35,155 bases of DNA from JAAZPG01 sp012797375 (lineage in GTDB: Bacteria > Acidobacteriota > Aminicenantia > Aminicenantales > UBA4085), in the NCBI GenBank assembly GCA_937868205.1, contig CALMMC010000046.1:1-35155 (forward strand). Direction: 5' to 3'. Positions within the stretch are counted from its first letter, which is position 1. The number at the start of each line of letters is the position of its first letter. Shown here piece by piece: positions 15,656 through 23,897 of this stretch. The position numbers and the translations under genes were made by a program. Under the pieces are notes generated by a model, which was given only the letters and a program-made list of their open reading frames with translations, made no database searches and had not been told where the DNA came from.

Positions 15656-17017
15656 CTACTCCTGGGCCGCTCCGCCGAAATGGTAGGACGCGCCGATGGA
15701 GAAGACGAAGGTCGTCTGCTGGTAAAGCTCCCGGAAGGAAGCCCCGAGCGCGGGATAAGGAAGGTTCTTCGAGTAATCCTTGTAATTGACGATCAGGGCG
15801 CCCAGGTCGACGTTGAAGTTCGGGCTCAGCCGGATCCGGCCGCCGAATCCGAACGTGTCGGCGTTCAGATCATAGCTCATGTCCGACTGGTAGTCGTCGA
15901 CAAGCCCGTACCGGGACAGCTGGTAGCCCGCGCTGACCATGATCAGGTCGGAGATGTCATACTCGAGGCCGAAGGAAAGGTCGATGGAATTCTTGTCGAG
16001 CAAGTCTTCCCGCCCGTCCCAATCGGCGTTCTTGTCGAAGTAATAGGAGAAGGACAGCGAGGCCCGAAAATCGGGCGAAATGCCGTAATCCGCCCCGAGG
16101 GCGAGGAAACCCGGAATGTCGCCGTGCGTCTTCTGGCCGTCCGGGAACAATCCCGTCCCGTCGACCGTCGTTTTGTTGGTCAGCTCGATCTTGGTGTTGA
16201 ATTCATAGCGGGCGCTGAGGTTGAGCTCCGGGATGGGGCTGTAGTGGAGGCTGAGGATCGGGGTGAAGCCCGAACCCGTCTGCTTGGCGTCGACGGCCTT
16301 GTCGGCGACCATGGCCGCCAAGCCCGGCTGGCCGATGGCCGTGAAGAACGTCACCGCCGACATCATCCCGCCGGAGGGATTCAGCAAGGGATGCTGGGGA
16401 TTGATCATCACCGATTTCAGCCGGCCCTCATACGTGTTGGTCGCCGAGATATAGCGGAACCCGGCGGCCAGGGAGAAGGTCTCGCTCAAGGCGTAGGAGA
16501 GGTTGCCCTGGAATCCGAGGAACACCGAGCTCCCCTTGAAGGCGATGTCGGCCGAATACTTGGTCGTCGGCAGGCCCATCATCGTAATCAAGGTCGGAAG
16601 CATGGAGATCCCCGTTTCGAACGAGGGAAGCCCGGTCTGGTAATCGGCCGAGCCGCCGCCGGCGTTGGGGCCGAATCCGACCGACACGGCGATCTTTCCC
16701 TTTTTCCAGGCGATGTAAGCGTCCGGATAGATGGGGACGCTGACCTTGCCCTCGTAGGTTCCGTTATTGAGCAGCGGGAAGTCGTTGACGACGGTCTTAG
16801 TCTGGGAGATCGTCTCGTTGGACAGGGAGAAATGCCAGCCGTCGGCCAGCCGGACCAAGCCGGCCGGGTTGTAGTAGACGGCATCGATCTCGGTCGTCGC
16901 GTTCCGCGACAGCATCCGGATGTATGCCGTGCTCTGGTTGGTGTTCGTGATGATGGCCGCCTGGGCGGTGCCCAGGACCAGCAGCCCGAGCGCCAATAAC
17001 AGCGTGATTTTTCTCAT
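15656..17017 (-). CDS. OmpP1/FadL/TodX-family outer-membrane transporter
   Basis: 453 residues from the ATG at 17017, which is preceded by AAGGAGGAAAAC; an in-frame start 22 codons upstream has no such site. The signal peptide is MRKITLLLALGLLVLGTAQA. The mature N-terminus has the family signature 'DAVYYNPAGLVRLADGWHFSLSNE' (NPAG-L, as in FadL). The rest consists of alternating beta strands ('SLSFGLEYDISDLIMVSAGYQLS', 'LSFSYYFDKNADW') and ends 'FVFSIGASYHFGGAAQE'. FadL-type barrels carry hydrophobic substrates such as fatty acids or aromatics across the outer membrane; the substrate here is unknown. It has its own promoter (17073-17100) and the terminator at 15596-15627. Confidence 0.88.
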   Translation of the reverse strand: MRKITLLLALGLLVLGTAQAAIITNTNQSTAYIRMLSRNATTEIDAVYYNPAGLVRLADGWHFSLSNETISQTKTVVNDFPLLNNGTYEGKVSVPIYPDAYIAWKKGKIAVSVGFGPNAGGGSADYQTGLPSFETGISMLPTLITMMGLPTTKYSADIAFKGSSVFLGFQGNLSYALSETFSLAAGFRYISATNTYEGRLKSVMINPQHPLLNPSGGMMSAVTFFTAIGQPGLAAMVADKAVDAKQTGSGFTPILSLHYSPIPELNLSARYEFNTKIELTNKTTVDGTGLFPDGQKTHGDIPGFLALGADYGISPDFRASLSFSYYFDKNADWDGREDLLDKNSIDLSFGLEYDISDLIMVSAGYQLSRYGLVDDYQSDMSYDLNADTFGFGGRIRLSPNFNVDLGALIVNYKDYSKNLPYPALGASFRELYQQTTFVFSIGASYHFGGAAQE

Positions 17018-17072
17018 GTTTTCCTCCTTTTCTTCTTCTTTTCCGCCATCCCAAAAAAGACGGAATGCGGAA

Positions 17073-17100
17073 ACTATACTCATTTTCGGGGATAAATCAA
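17073..17100 (-). promoter_or_regulatory. Promoter for the FadL-family gene
   Basis: On the minus strand: TTGATT (17100-17095), 16 bp, TATAGT (17078-17073). The leader is about 50 nt. Confidence 0.6.
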
Positions 17101-17156
17101 GGGCCGGGAACCGCTCGCCTTCCGGCCCCGCCCGATCGCCTGTTTTTCCTCTTGGT

Positions 17157-17600
17157 TCAAGGGAAAAATGCGGATGGGCCGAAGGCCGGATTTTCGACCC
17201 GTTCCAGGCGGGTGATGACCTGGTCCGGATTGTCCGCCGACTCGTCGACGGCCGTCCGCAGATAGAGCGAAGCCGCCTGGGCGACGATGTAGATCATGAA
17301 GCTGATGACGATGACGATGTAAACGATTAAGGCGGCGGTTTTAAGCCGGGAAACCCGGCGGGCCAAGCCTTGGGGGGCGAGGACGTCGAACGACCATTTC
17401 CCCACATACATGAGGAAGATCAAAAGCCCGAGGGCGAGGCGAACGCCGTATCCTTGGCGGGAGGAAAAGGCGGAGGAGGAGATGACGATGAACGGGGAAA
17501 CCAGCCAGACGGCGAAAGCCAGGATGAGGATATGGAAGGCTCCCCAGAAGAGGCGTTCCCTCCGTTCTCCGGCCGCCGCTTCCCGGCTTGGCGTTTTCAT
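17157..17600 (-). CDS. Uncharacterised small membrane protein
   Basis: 147 residues, no family recognised. There are three clear hydrophobic helices: 'LFWGAFHILILAFAVWLVSPFIVI', 'GVRLALGLLIFLMYVGKWSF' and 'ALIVYIVIVISFMIYIVAQAASLYL'. A short polar N-terminus and a tail of about 30 residues are on either side. There is no signal for an enzyme. The start has no visible ribosome-binding site. A good promoter (17696-17724) gives it a leader of about 90 nt. Confidence 0.7.
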   Translation of the reverse strand: MKTPSREAAAGERRERLFWGAFHILILAFAVWLVSPFIVISSSAFSSRQGYGVRLALGLLIFLMYVGKWSFDVLAPQGLARRVSRLKTAALIVYIVIVISFMIYIVAQAASLYLRTAVDESADNPDQVITRLERVENPAFGPSAFFP

Positions 17601-17695
17601 CGGTCCGACATGATCCGCGCGTCCCGCGGCGTCCTTGAGACGAACGGAACGCCGGTTTTCTTCCCCTCCGCGGCTTGGGTTCCTTCCTCGAAGCC

Positions 17696-17724
17696 AGTAT
17701 AAGGGAGGGGCCGCGGCCGGTCAA
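17696..17724 (-). promoter_or_regulatory. Promoter for the 147-residue membrane protein
   Basis: On the minus strand: TTGACC (17724-17719), 17 bp, TATACT (17701-17696). Divergent from the lipoprotein promoter that starts 24 bp away. Confidence 0.65.
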
Positions 17725-17747
17725 CGCGCGCCTCTTCCCGTCGGATA

Positions 17748-17776
17748 TTGACGCCGGTCCGCCGTCCGCTTATGAT
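17748..17776 (+). promoter_or_regulatory. Promoter for the small lipoprotein
   Basis: TTGACG (17748-17753), 17 bp, TATGAT (17771-17776). Transcription should begin near 17783, giving a leader of about 18 nt that contains GAGGAG. Confidence 0.65.
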
Positions 17777-17800
17777 GAAAAAAGAAAAAGAGGAGGGCCC

Positions 17801-18109
17801 ATGAAAAAAGCGACCGCCGCCGTCGTCCTCGCAACCCTGGCCGTGTTTTGCGCCTGGAGCTGCGCGCCCGGACCGAACACCGCCGAGAAAACGCCCGACA
17901 CCGAGGGGAAAGTCGCCGGCTTCTGGCTCGGCCTGTGGCACGGCCTCATCTCGCCGGTCACCTTCATCATTTCGATCTTCAGCAAGACCGTCCGCCTTTA
18001 CGAGGTCCACAACAACGGCGGATGGTACAACTTCGGCTTCGTCATCGGAGCCGGGCTCTTCCTCGGCGGAGGGATCTTCGGGCACAAGAAAAGACGCTCG
18101 GATAAATAA
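17801..18109 (+). CDS. Small conserved lipoprotein with GFWLGLWHG motif
   Basis: 102 residues. GAGGAGGGCCC directly precedes the ATG at 17801. The leader MKKATAAVVLATLAVFCAWSC ends at a likely lipidated Cys21. The mature part carries 'GFWLGLWHGLISPVTFIISIF' followed by 'VRLYEVHNNGGWYNFGFVIG' and a C-terminal helix with a basic tail (GHKKRRSDK). I recall this block as widely conserved in small bacterial proteins of unknown function. The hydrophobic segments suggest a membrane-associated form. It has its own promoter and no co-transcribed neighbour. Confidence 0.82.
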   Translation: MKKATAAVVLATLAVFCAWSCAPGPNTAEKTPDTEGKVAGFWLGLWHGLISPVTFIISIFSKTVRLYEVHNNGGWYNFGFVIGAGLFLGGGIFGHKKRRSDK

Positions 18110-18331
18110 CCTGCATTATCCACGAATCGAGAGGGCCGCGGTTCTCTCGGCCGGGGAGAGGAATCGAAAACGAGGTTGACGCCCCGCGGCGTCCGGGCCG
18201 TCGGCCGGGCCGGGCGCTTATGAATCCGTTCCGCCGGCGGGAATGCGGCTTTCGCCGCCAGGCGCGGAGGGGAAGACCGGATTTTCATGAATAAAGCGGG
18301 AGAAAAAGAACGCGGGCCGCGGGCGAATGCC

Positions 18332-18360
18332 TTGACAGGCGGCCGGGCCGGGCTTAATCT
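18332..18360 (+). promoter_or_regulatory. Promoter of the Memo/AMMECR1/radical SAM operon (leaderless)
   Basis: A perfect TTGACA (18332-18337), 17 bp, TAATCT (18355-18360). The ATG at 18367 lies six bases after the -10 box and no SD sequence is present, so translation probably starts at the 5' end of the mRNA. The -10 match is modest (3 of 6). Confidence 0.5.
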
Positions 18361-18366
18361 CGATTT

Positions 18367-19878
18367 ATGAAGATGCGTCTCGAGATCGTCCCGGCCCTGC
18401 TTGGTTTTGTCTTCGTCCTCGTTTTTCCCGCATTCGGCCGGATGAACGCGCCGTTGGACGATACGGACCGGAAACCGGCGGTCGCCGGGTCGTTTTACCC
18501 GGCCGACCCCGCCGCTCTCCGGAACATGGTCTCGGCTTTTCTGGAAAACGGCCAAAAAGGCCCGCTTCCGGGGACCGTCCGGGCCCTGGTCGTTCCTCAC
18601 GCGGGATACGTTTTTTCGGGGAGCGTGGCCGCCTCGGGCTACAACCAAGTCCGAGCCGATTATCCCTATGCCCGGGTCTTCATCCTGGCCTCGTCCCACC
18701 GGCTCGACCTGGGCAAGGCCTCGGTCTTCACCGAGGGAGATTATCTCACGCCTTTGGGGCGGGTCGAGGTGGATCGGGAGGTGACGGCCGTCCTGTCCGG
18801 GACGCGGTCCTGTTTTACGGGCGATCCCGAAGCGCACCGGGAGGAACACAGCGTCGAGGTCCAGTTGCCGTTCCTCCAGGTCCGCTTGAACAAGCCGTTC
18901 AAAATCGTGCCCATCGTCCTGGCGACCCAGACGCCCTCCGTCTGCCGAAAAATCGCCGAGGCCCTCAAACCGTATTTCACGAAGGACAACCTGTTCGTCG
19001 TCAGCGCCGATTTTTCCCACTACCCTTCCGCCGATGACGCCCGGAAAGCCGACGCGGCGACGGCCGAGGGATTCTGCGCCAATGATCCGGACCGGTTTCT
19101 CGATGTCCTACGGTCCAACGCCCGTCTCGGGCTCCCCGGCCTGGTCACGAGCATGTGCGCCTGGCCGGCGGCCCTGACGCTTCTCTATCTCACGGAAGGG
19201 GTTGCGGACCTGGAATTCACCCGGGTCGACTCCAAGAATTCCGGCGACGTCGAACCCTACGGGGACAAGTCCCGGGTGGTCGGCTATGAGGCGATCGCCG
19301 TCTCCGAACGAGAGGAAAAGAAGTTCGAGCTTTCGGCCGAGGACCGGGAGGTTCTTTTACGGATCGCCCGGGCGTCGGTCGAAGCCGCGGCCAAGGCCGA
19401 GCCGCTCCCCGGCCTGGCTCCCGGGCAATACGCTCCGATCCTGCGGGAACCGGCGGGCGCCTTTGTCACCCTGAGAAAGAACGGCGACCTGCGGGGATGC
19501 TTGGGGACGTTCGAGCCGCGGAAGCCTTTATTCCAAGTCGTCCAGGAGATCGCCGCCGCCTCGGCCGTCCGGGACATCCGCTTCCCGCCCGTCCGTCCCG
19601 AGGAGCTCGATAAAATCCGGATCGAGATCTCCGTTCTCACTCCCAGGCGGAAGATCAAGAATATCAAGGAGATCGAACTCGGCAAGCACGGCCTTTATAT
19701 CGAAAAAGGAAATCAACACGGGACCTTTCTTCCCCAGGTGGCGGCCGAAACCGGCTGGACCTTGCGGGAATTCCTGGGGCACTGCGCCCAGGACAAGGCT
19801 GGGATCGGCTGGAACGGCTGGAAGCAGGCGGACATTTATGTTTACGAGGCGCTGATATTTGAAGAATCCGGGCGCTGA
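18367..19878 (+). CDS. Exported Memo-AMMECR1 fusion (AmmeMemoRadiSam system proteins B and A)
   Basis: 503 residues, two families in one chain. Residues 1-24 are hydrophobic and look like a signal peptide or anchor. The Memo domain (about 37-313) starts 'KPAVAGSFYPADPAALRNMV'. It keeps the metal-site residues known from human MEMO1 and related dioxygenase folds: His78 (VPHAGY), His111 (ASSHR) and Cys264 (TSMC), plus His161 and D215/H218 (SADFSHY). The AMMECR1 domain (about 320-503) has the invariant 'LRGCLGTFEP' (375-384) and 'FLPQVAAETGW' (454-464). Both families recur with a radical SAM enzyme in prokaryotes, a set known as AmmeMemoRadiSam whose reaction is not established. It is first in an operon: six bases to the next gene. 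Confidence 0.93.
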   Translation: MKMRLEIVPALLGFVFVLVFPAFGRMNAPLDDTDRKPAVAGSFYPADPAALRNMVSAFLENGQKGPLPGTVRALVVPHAGYVFSGSVAASGYNQVRADYPYARVFILASSHRLDLGKASVFTEGDYLTPLGRVEVDREVTAVLSGTRSCFTGDPEAHREEHSVEVQLPFLQVRLNKPFKIVPIVLATQTPSVCRKIAEALKPYFTKDNLFVVSADFSHYPSADDARKADAATAEGFCANDPDRFLDVLRSNARLGLPGLVTSMCAWPAALTLLYLTEGVADLEFTRVDSKNSGDVEPYGDKSRVVGYEAIAVSEREEKKFELSAEDREVLLRIARASVEAAAKAEPLPGLAPGQYAPILREPAGAFVTLRKNGDLRGCLGTFEPRKPLFQVVQEIAAASAVRDIRFPPVRPEELDKIRIEISVLTPRRKIKNIKEIELGKHGLYIEKGNQHGTFLPQVAAETGWTLREFLGHCAQDKAGIGWNGWKQADIYVYEALIFEESGR

Positions 19879-19884
19879 GGGACG

Positions 19885-22392
19885 ATGAACGCCCCTTACG
19901 GACTGATTCCCCTGGGGCTCTTTTTAGCCCTTCTCTACGGGATCAGTTTTCTGTTCAGCCGGCTCGGCATTCTCTCGACGCCGGCCCACAGGAAAATCTG
20001 GAACTACGCCCTGCTGGCGGTCTTCCTCGTCACCGCCGGCCTCGGCGTCTTGATGGCTGTTCAGGTCAACTACCGGCTGGAAATCCCCTGGGCCGAAAAA
20101 GCGCTGAAAATCCACGTCAACTTCGGGCTGGGGATGAGCCTTATCGGCCTGTTTCACCTTTGTTGGCACGCCCCCTATTTTTTCAAGCGGCGGAAAACGC
20201 GTCCGGTCCCGATCGCCGCGTCCATCTCCGCGGGACCGTCTCCAACCGCGGCCCGCGCCCGGCGGGACCTGGCGCTTCCCTTCGCTGTCGGCTTCTCCGG
20301 CGTGGCGGTCCAAACGCTTTTAATCCGGGAATTCCTGACGTTGTTTGAAGGCAACGAGCTGACGCTCTCGCTCATCATCTTCCTTTGGCTTCTTCTATCG
20401 GGAGCCGGATCGTTGACCGGCGCCCGGGCCCAGGTCCCGGACGCGGCCTCGTCAAGAGAAGCGGTGAAAAGGGCTTCGACGCTGGTCAAGGCGCTTCTGG
20501 TCGTCCCCTTGGCTGTCTTCCCCTTGATGTTCCCGCTGAAAAGCCTCCTTTTCGCCCCCGGGATCGAGGCCGGACCGCCGGCCATGAGCGGATTTCTGGC
20601 CCTTCTCCTGCTTCCATACTGCTTTCTCAACGGCTTCTCCTTCACGTGGACGGCCCGGGTCCTGCGGCGCGAAGGCCGAAGCCTCCGGACGGTTTACGGC
20701 TGGGAGAGCGTCGGCGGAGCGGCCGGCGGAGTGTTTTGCGCCGCGGCCGTCCTTCCCGGCCTGCCCTCGTTGGCGATCGTGTTTGCGGTTTCCTCGGGCT
20801 TGTTTTTTCTTCTGGCGGCCGCCGGAAGGTCTGAAAACCGAGCCTGGTGGGTATTCCCGGCCGTCCTGCTGGCCGCGGCCGTTTTGTTTATCACCGCCGG
20901 CGGAGACGCGTGGATGATCCAGCGCTTCCATCCGAACGAGCGGCTCGTCGGCACGGTCTCGGGCGGGGCGGGCCGGCTGACCGTCACCCGATCGGGCGAC
21001 CAAGTCAACGTCTATGAAAACGGGGTTCTCGTCCACGCCTCGGGCAACGCGATGCTTAACGAAGAGCTGGCGGCCTTCGCTCTGATCCAGACGGAGCACC
21101 CGGACCGCGTCCTGTTGATCGGCGGGCTGCTCTCCGGACTGCCGGCCGAGCTGGCCAAGTACGGAGCCGGCCAAGTGGACATCGCCGAGCCGGATCCGCA
21201 CTTGTTCCGCCTAGCCGGAAAGCTCGGCTTGGCTCCTTCGGCCTCCGGGGTCCTCCCGATCCGCGGAACGCCGTTCCGATGGATCGAGACGGCCGGCGTC
21301 CGCTACGACGCCGTGTTGATCGCCCTGCCCGGTCCGTGGAATCTCCAGCTCAACCGTTATTACACGGCCGAATTTTTCGCGCGGGTGAAGAGCGTCCTGG
21401 CGCCCGGCGGGGTCGCCGCGGCCGTGCTTCCCGGCACGGCCAATTACGTTTCGGAAAGCGCGGCCGCCTCGCTCGGCTCCGTGGCCGCCGCGGCCCGGAA
21501 ATGCTTCGCGGAAACGGCGGTCTTTCCGGGGGAGATGAGCGTTCTGGTGATGTCCGGCCGGCCGCTGACGACGGACATCCTGTCCGGGCTCGCCCGGCGC
21601 GGGATCGCCAATCTTTACGTCCGCCCGGGCTATTTCGATGAAGAGCTGTTCAAGACCCGGATTGAACAGGTCAACGCGGTGATCGGAGAGGCGGCGCCGA
21701 ACGCCGACCTGAAACCGGCGGCCTATCTCAGTCACATCCGGTGGTGGCTCGGCCGCTTCCCGGAAAAGATTTTGGGACCGGCCGCCGTCCTCTTGGCCCT
21801 TCTTGTCCTGTGGGGGATCCTGGCCGGGCGCTCTTCCCTGGCCGGGATGTTCATCATGGGCGCGGCCTCGTCGGGCTCCAGCATCCTCCTGCTGCTGCTC
21901 ATCCAGATCGCCGTCGGCGCGCTCTATCTCTGGACCGGGCTTTTCCTGGGGATCTTCATGGTCGGGCTGGCCGCGGGAAGCCTGTCCGGTCCGCGGCCGG
22001 CGGAGAAAGCCGGGAGGGCGAAGACCGGGGGACCGCTGGCCGTCTTCGCCGCCGTCTCGGCCTCGGCCGGGCTGCTTGCGCCCCAGCTGGCCCATGGCCG
22101 GGGACCGGGATTTCTGAAAATCGTGCTCTTGCTTTCGGCGGGCTTCGTCCTGGCGGCGGCCGTCGGACGGTTTTTCGCCGGCCTTTCGACCGCCCTCGAA
22201 AAGAACTCCGCCCGGCACGACCGCTTGTACGGATATGACTTGCTCGGCTCCGCCCTTGGAGCGATCGCTTTCCCGATGGTCGTCATTCCGCTGGCCGGCG
22301 TCCGCAACGCCCTGTTTGCCCTGGCCCTGGCCGGTCTCTTGGCCTGGGCGGTCGTCGCCTTGGGCGGGAGGCGAAGGATGGAGAAAAAATGA
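19885..22392 (+). CDS. Membrane protein: heme-type helices plus degenerate spermidine-synthase-like domain
   Basis: 835 residues. Residues 1-100 hold three helices with His35, His77, His91 and His95 in a spacing like heme-b-binding DUF4405/cytochrome b561-type bundles (KIHVNFGLGMSLIGLFHLCWH). A second membrane block (130-340) has the sequence seen in membrane-fused polyamine synthases, 'GFSGVAVQTLLIREFLTLFEGNELTLSL'. A soluble domain (about 346-565) follows the spermidine-synthase fold ('RLTVTRSGDQVNVYENGVLV', 'YYTAEFFARVKSVLAPGGV'). However, the GGGxG loop reads IGGLLSG (412-418), ElDp is EPDP (435-438) and the catalytic Asp region is 'ALPGPWN', so classic synthase activity is unlikely. A final helix block spans 628-825. 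The gene starts six bases after the Memo fusion and its stop overlaps the next ATG (ATGA). Confidence 0.85.
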   Translation: MNAPYGLIPLGLFLALLYGISFLFSRLGILSTPAHRKIWNYALLAVFLVTAGLGVLMAVQVNYRLEIPWAEKALKIHVNFGLGMSLIGLFHLCWHAPYFFKRRKTRPVPIAASISAGPSPTAARARRDLALPFAVGFSGVAVQTLLIREFLTLFEGNELTLSLIIFLWLLLSGAGSLTGARAQVPDAASSREAVKRASTLVKALLVVPLAVFPLMFPLKSLLFAPGIEAGPPAMSGFLALLLLPYCFLNGFSFTWTARVLRREGRSLRTVYGWESVGGAAGGVFCAAAVLPGLPSLAIVFAVSSGLFFLLAAAGRSENRAWWVFPAVLLAAAVLFITAGGDAWMIQRFHPNERLVGTVSGGAGRLTVTRSGDQVNVYENGVLVHASGNAMLNEELAAFALIQTEHPDRVLLIGGLLSGLPAELAKYGAGQVDIAEPDPHLFRLAGKLGLAPSASGVLPIRGTPFRWIETAGVRYDAVLIALPGPWNLQLNRYYTAEFFARVKSVLAPGGVAAAVLPGTANYVSESAAASLGSVAAAARKCFAETAVFPGEMSVLVMSGRPLTTDILSGLARRGIANLYVRPGYFDEELFKTRIEQVNAVIGEAAPNADLKPAAYLSHIRWWLGRFPEKILGPAAVLLALLVLWGILAGRSSLAGMFIMGAASSGSSILLLLLIQIAVGALYLWTGLFLGIFMVGLAAGSLSGPRPAEKAGRAKTGGPLAVFAAVSASAGLLAPQLAHGRGPGFLKIVLLLSAGFVLAAAVGRFFAGLSTALEKNSARHDRLYGYDLLGSALGAIAFPMVVIPLAGVRNALFALALAGLLAWAVVALGGRRRMEKK

Positions 22393-23513
22393 AAAAACGC
22401 GATTTCTTGAAATGCATTCTTTACGCCGGCGGGGCCTGCGTCTGCGGATGGACGCCGGCCGCGGACGGCGCCCCGGCCGGGGGAGCGGCCGCCAAGAGCT
22501 TCGTCAAGGAGCGGGAGGCCGGCCATTACAGCCCGACGCCGCGGGGCGTCAAATGCCTCATCTGTCCGAACGAGTGCACCCTGAAGGACGGCGAGCTCAG
22601 CGATTGCCGGAACCGCATCGCCCGGGGCGGAAAGCTGTACACGATGGCCTACGGGAATCCCTGCTCGGTGAACGTCGACCCCGTCGAAAAAAAGCCCTTG
22701 CTGCATTTCCTGCCGGAATCGCGGACGTTCAGCATCGCCACGGCCGGCTGCAATTTCGCCTGCTTGAATTGCCAGAACTGGGAAATCAGCCAGGTCAGCC
22801 CGACCGATACCCGCAACCAGGACGCGCCCCCCGAGGCCGTGGTCGACGCCGCCGAGCGGATGGGGTGCCGGTCGATCGCCTACACGTACTCCGAGCCGAT
22901 CACGTTTTTCGAGTACATGCGGGACACGGCGGCTCGGGCCAGGAGCCGGGGCCTCAAGAACATCATGGTCTCCAACGGGTCCATCAATACCGGGCCGCTG
23001 CTCGAGCTGTGCCAAGTCATCGACGCGGCCAACATCGACCTCAAGTCCTTCGATCCCAACATCCACCTGAGGCTCACCGGCGGGAAAGTCGAGCCGGTGC
23101 TGGCGACGCTCAAGACGATGAAGGAACAGGGCGTCTGGCTGGAAATCACCAATCTCGTCGTCCCCGGCTGGACGGACGATTTCGGGATGATCGCCGATAT
23201 GTGCGGCTGGCTGGCAAAGGAGGGCTTCGCCGATGTCCCCCTCCACTTCAGCCGGTTCCAGCCGCTCTACAAGCTGACCCGGCTGCCGCCCACGCCGGTG
23301 GCGACCCTGACGAAGGCCAAGGAGATCGCCGTCCGGGCCGGGTTGAAATACGTCTACATCGGGAACGTCCCCGGCATCGGGGGCGAGGACACCTGCTGCC
23401 CGTCCTGCAAAACCCTCCTCATCAAGCGGCTGGGTTTCACGATCGAGGAAAACAAGCTGTCCGGCGGGTCATGCTCCGTCTGCGGAACGGTGATTCCCGG
23501 GCGCTGGAGCTGA
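22389..23513 (+). CDS. AmmeMemoRadiSam-type radical SAM enzyme with export-like leader
   Basis: 374 residues. The radical SAM motif is C121, C125 and C128 (GCNFACLNCQNWE). Before it stands an extra Cys set (C56, C59, C63 and C73 in 'CLICPNECTLKDGELSDC') as in PflA-like activases. At the C-terminus is a zinc-ribbon-like set (C337, C340, C362, C365). 'YTYSEPITFFEYM' and 'NIDLKSFD' are typical of this family. The N-terminus MKKRDFLKCILYAGGACVCGW resembles a Tat signal (xRRxFLK) with Lys-Arg instead of Arg-Arg. Radical SAM enzymes need cytoplasmic SAM and reductant, so an exported one is remarkable. The product is unknown. It is translationally coupled to the gene before it (ATGA overlap) and is the last of the operon. 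Confidence 0.92.
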   Translation: MKKRDFLKCILYAGGACVCGWTPAADGAPAGGAAAKSFVKEREAGHYSPTPRGVKCLICPNECTLKDGELSDCRNRIARGGKLYTMAYGNPCSVNVDPVEKKPLLHFLPESRTFSIATAGCNFACLNCQNWEISQVSPTDTRNQDAPPEAVVDAAERMGCRSIAYTYSEPITFFEYMRDTAARARSRGLKNIMVSNGSINTGPLLELCQVIDAANIDLKSFDPNIHLRLTGGKVEPVLATLKTMKEQGVWLEITNLVVPGWTDDFGMIADMCGWLAKEGFADVPLHFSRFQPLYKLTRLPPTPVATLTKAKEIAVRAGLKYVYIGNVPGIGGEDTCCPSCKTLLIKRLGFTIEENKLSGGSCSVCGTVIPGRWS

Positions 23514-23594
23514 CATCCCGGCCCGTTTGTCTGTCAAGAAATCCCGGGAAAGCCGGGAACCGGGGAGAGGCGCTCGTCCCGCCGCCTTCTCCAA

Positions 23595-23897
23595 TCAATC
23601 CAGGATGTCTTTGAGCCCGAAAGAGGCCGCGTAGAGACTGCCGACTCCCGACAGGAGGAAGGCGACGCGCAGGGTTTCGGCGATTTCTTCCTTCGTCGCC
23701 CCGGCCCTCATCGCCTGCTCGGCCAGGGCCCGGACGCCGCCGGCCGCTCCCGCGGCCGCGTCGAAGGCCATCGCCATCAGGAGCTTGATCTTGCGCGGCA
23801 GGGCGCCGTCGGCATAGACGAGGGCCTCGGTCTCCTCCAGATGTTTCATGAATTCAGGATCAAGTTTCTTCATGGGGGACAGCGGATGATCAGGCAT
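23595..23897 (-). CDS. Cys-less AhpD/carboxymuconolactone-decarboxylase-like protein
   Basis: 100 residues; AAGGAGG precedes the ATG. The all-helical CMD fold is recognisable from 'LPRKIKLLMAMAFDAAAGAAGGVRALAEQAMRAGATKEEIAETLRVAFLLSG'. In active AhpD-type proteins the end of the first long helix carries CxxC and a His (peroxidase/thiol function). Here the stretch reads AAAGAAGG and the whole protein has no cysteine, so thiol chemistry is excluded. It may be a structural or ligand-binding relative. It lies convergent to the radical SAM gene with an 81-base gap, and has its own promoter. Confidence 0.85.
   Translation of the reverse strand: MPDHPLSPMKKLDPEFMKHLEETEALVYADGALPRKIKLLMAMAFDAAAGAAGGVRALAEQAMRAGATKEEIAETLRVAFLLSGVGSLYAASFGLKDILD

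Noticed and set aside
18367..18372. Alternative start at the second ATG (18373) of the Memo fusion
   Set aside because: It is possible, but it has no SD either; the first ATG fits the predicted +1 better. The difference is two residues.
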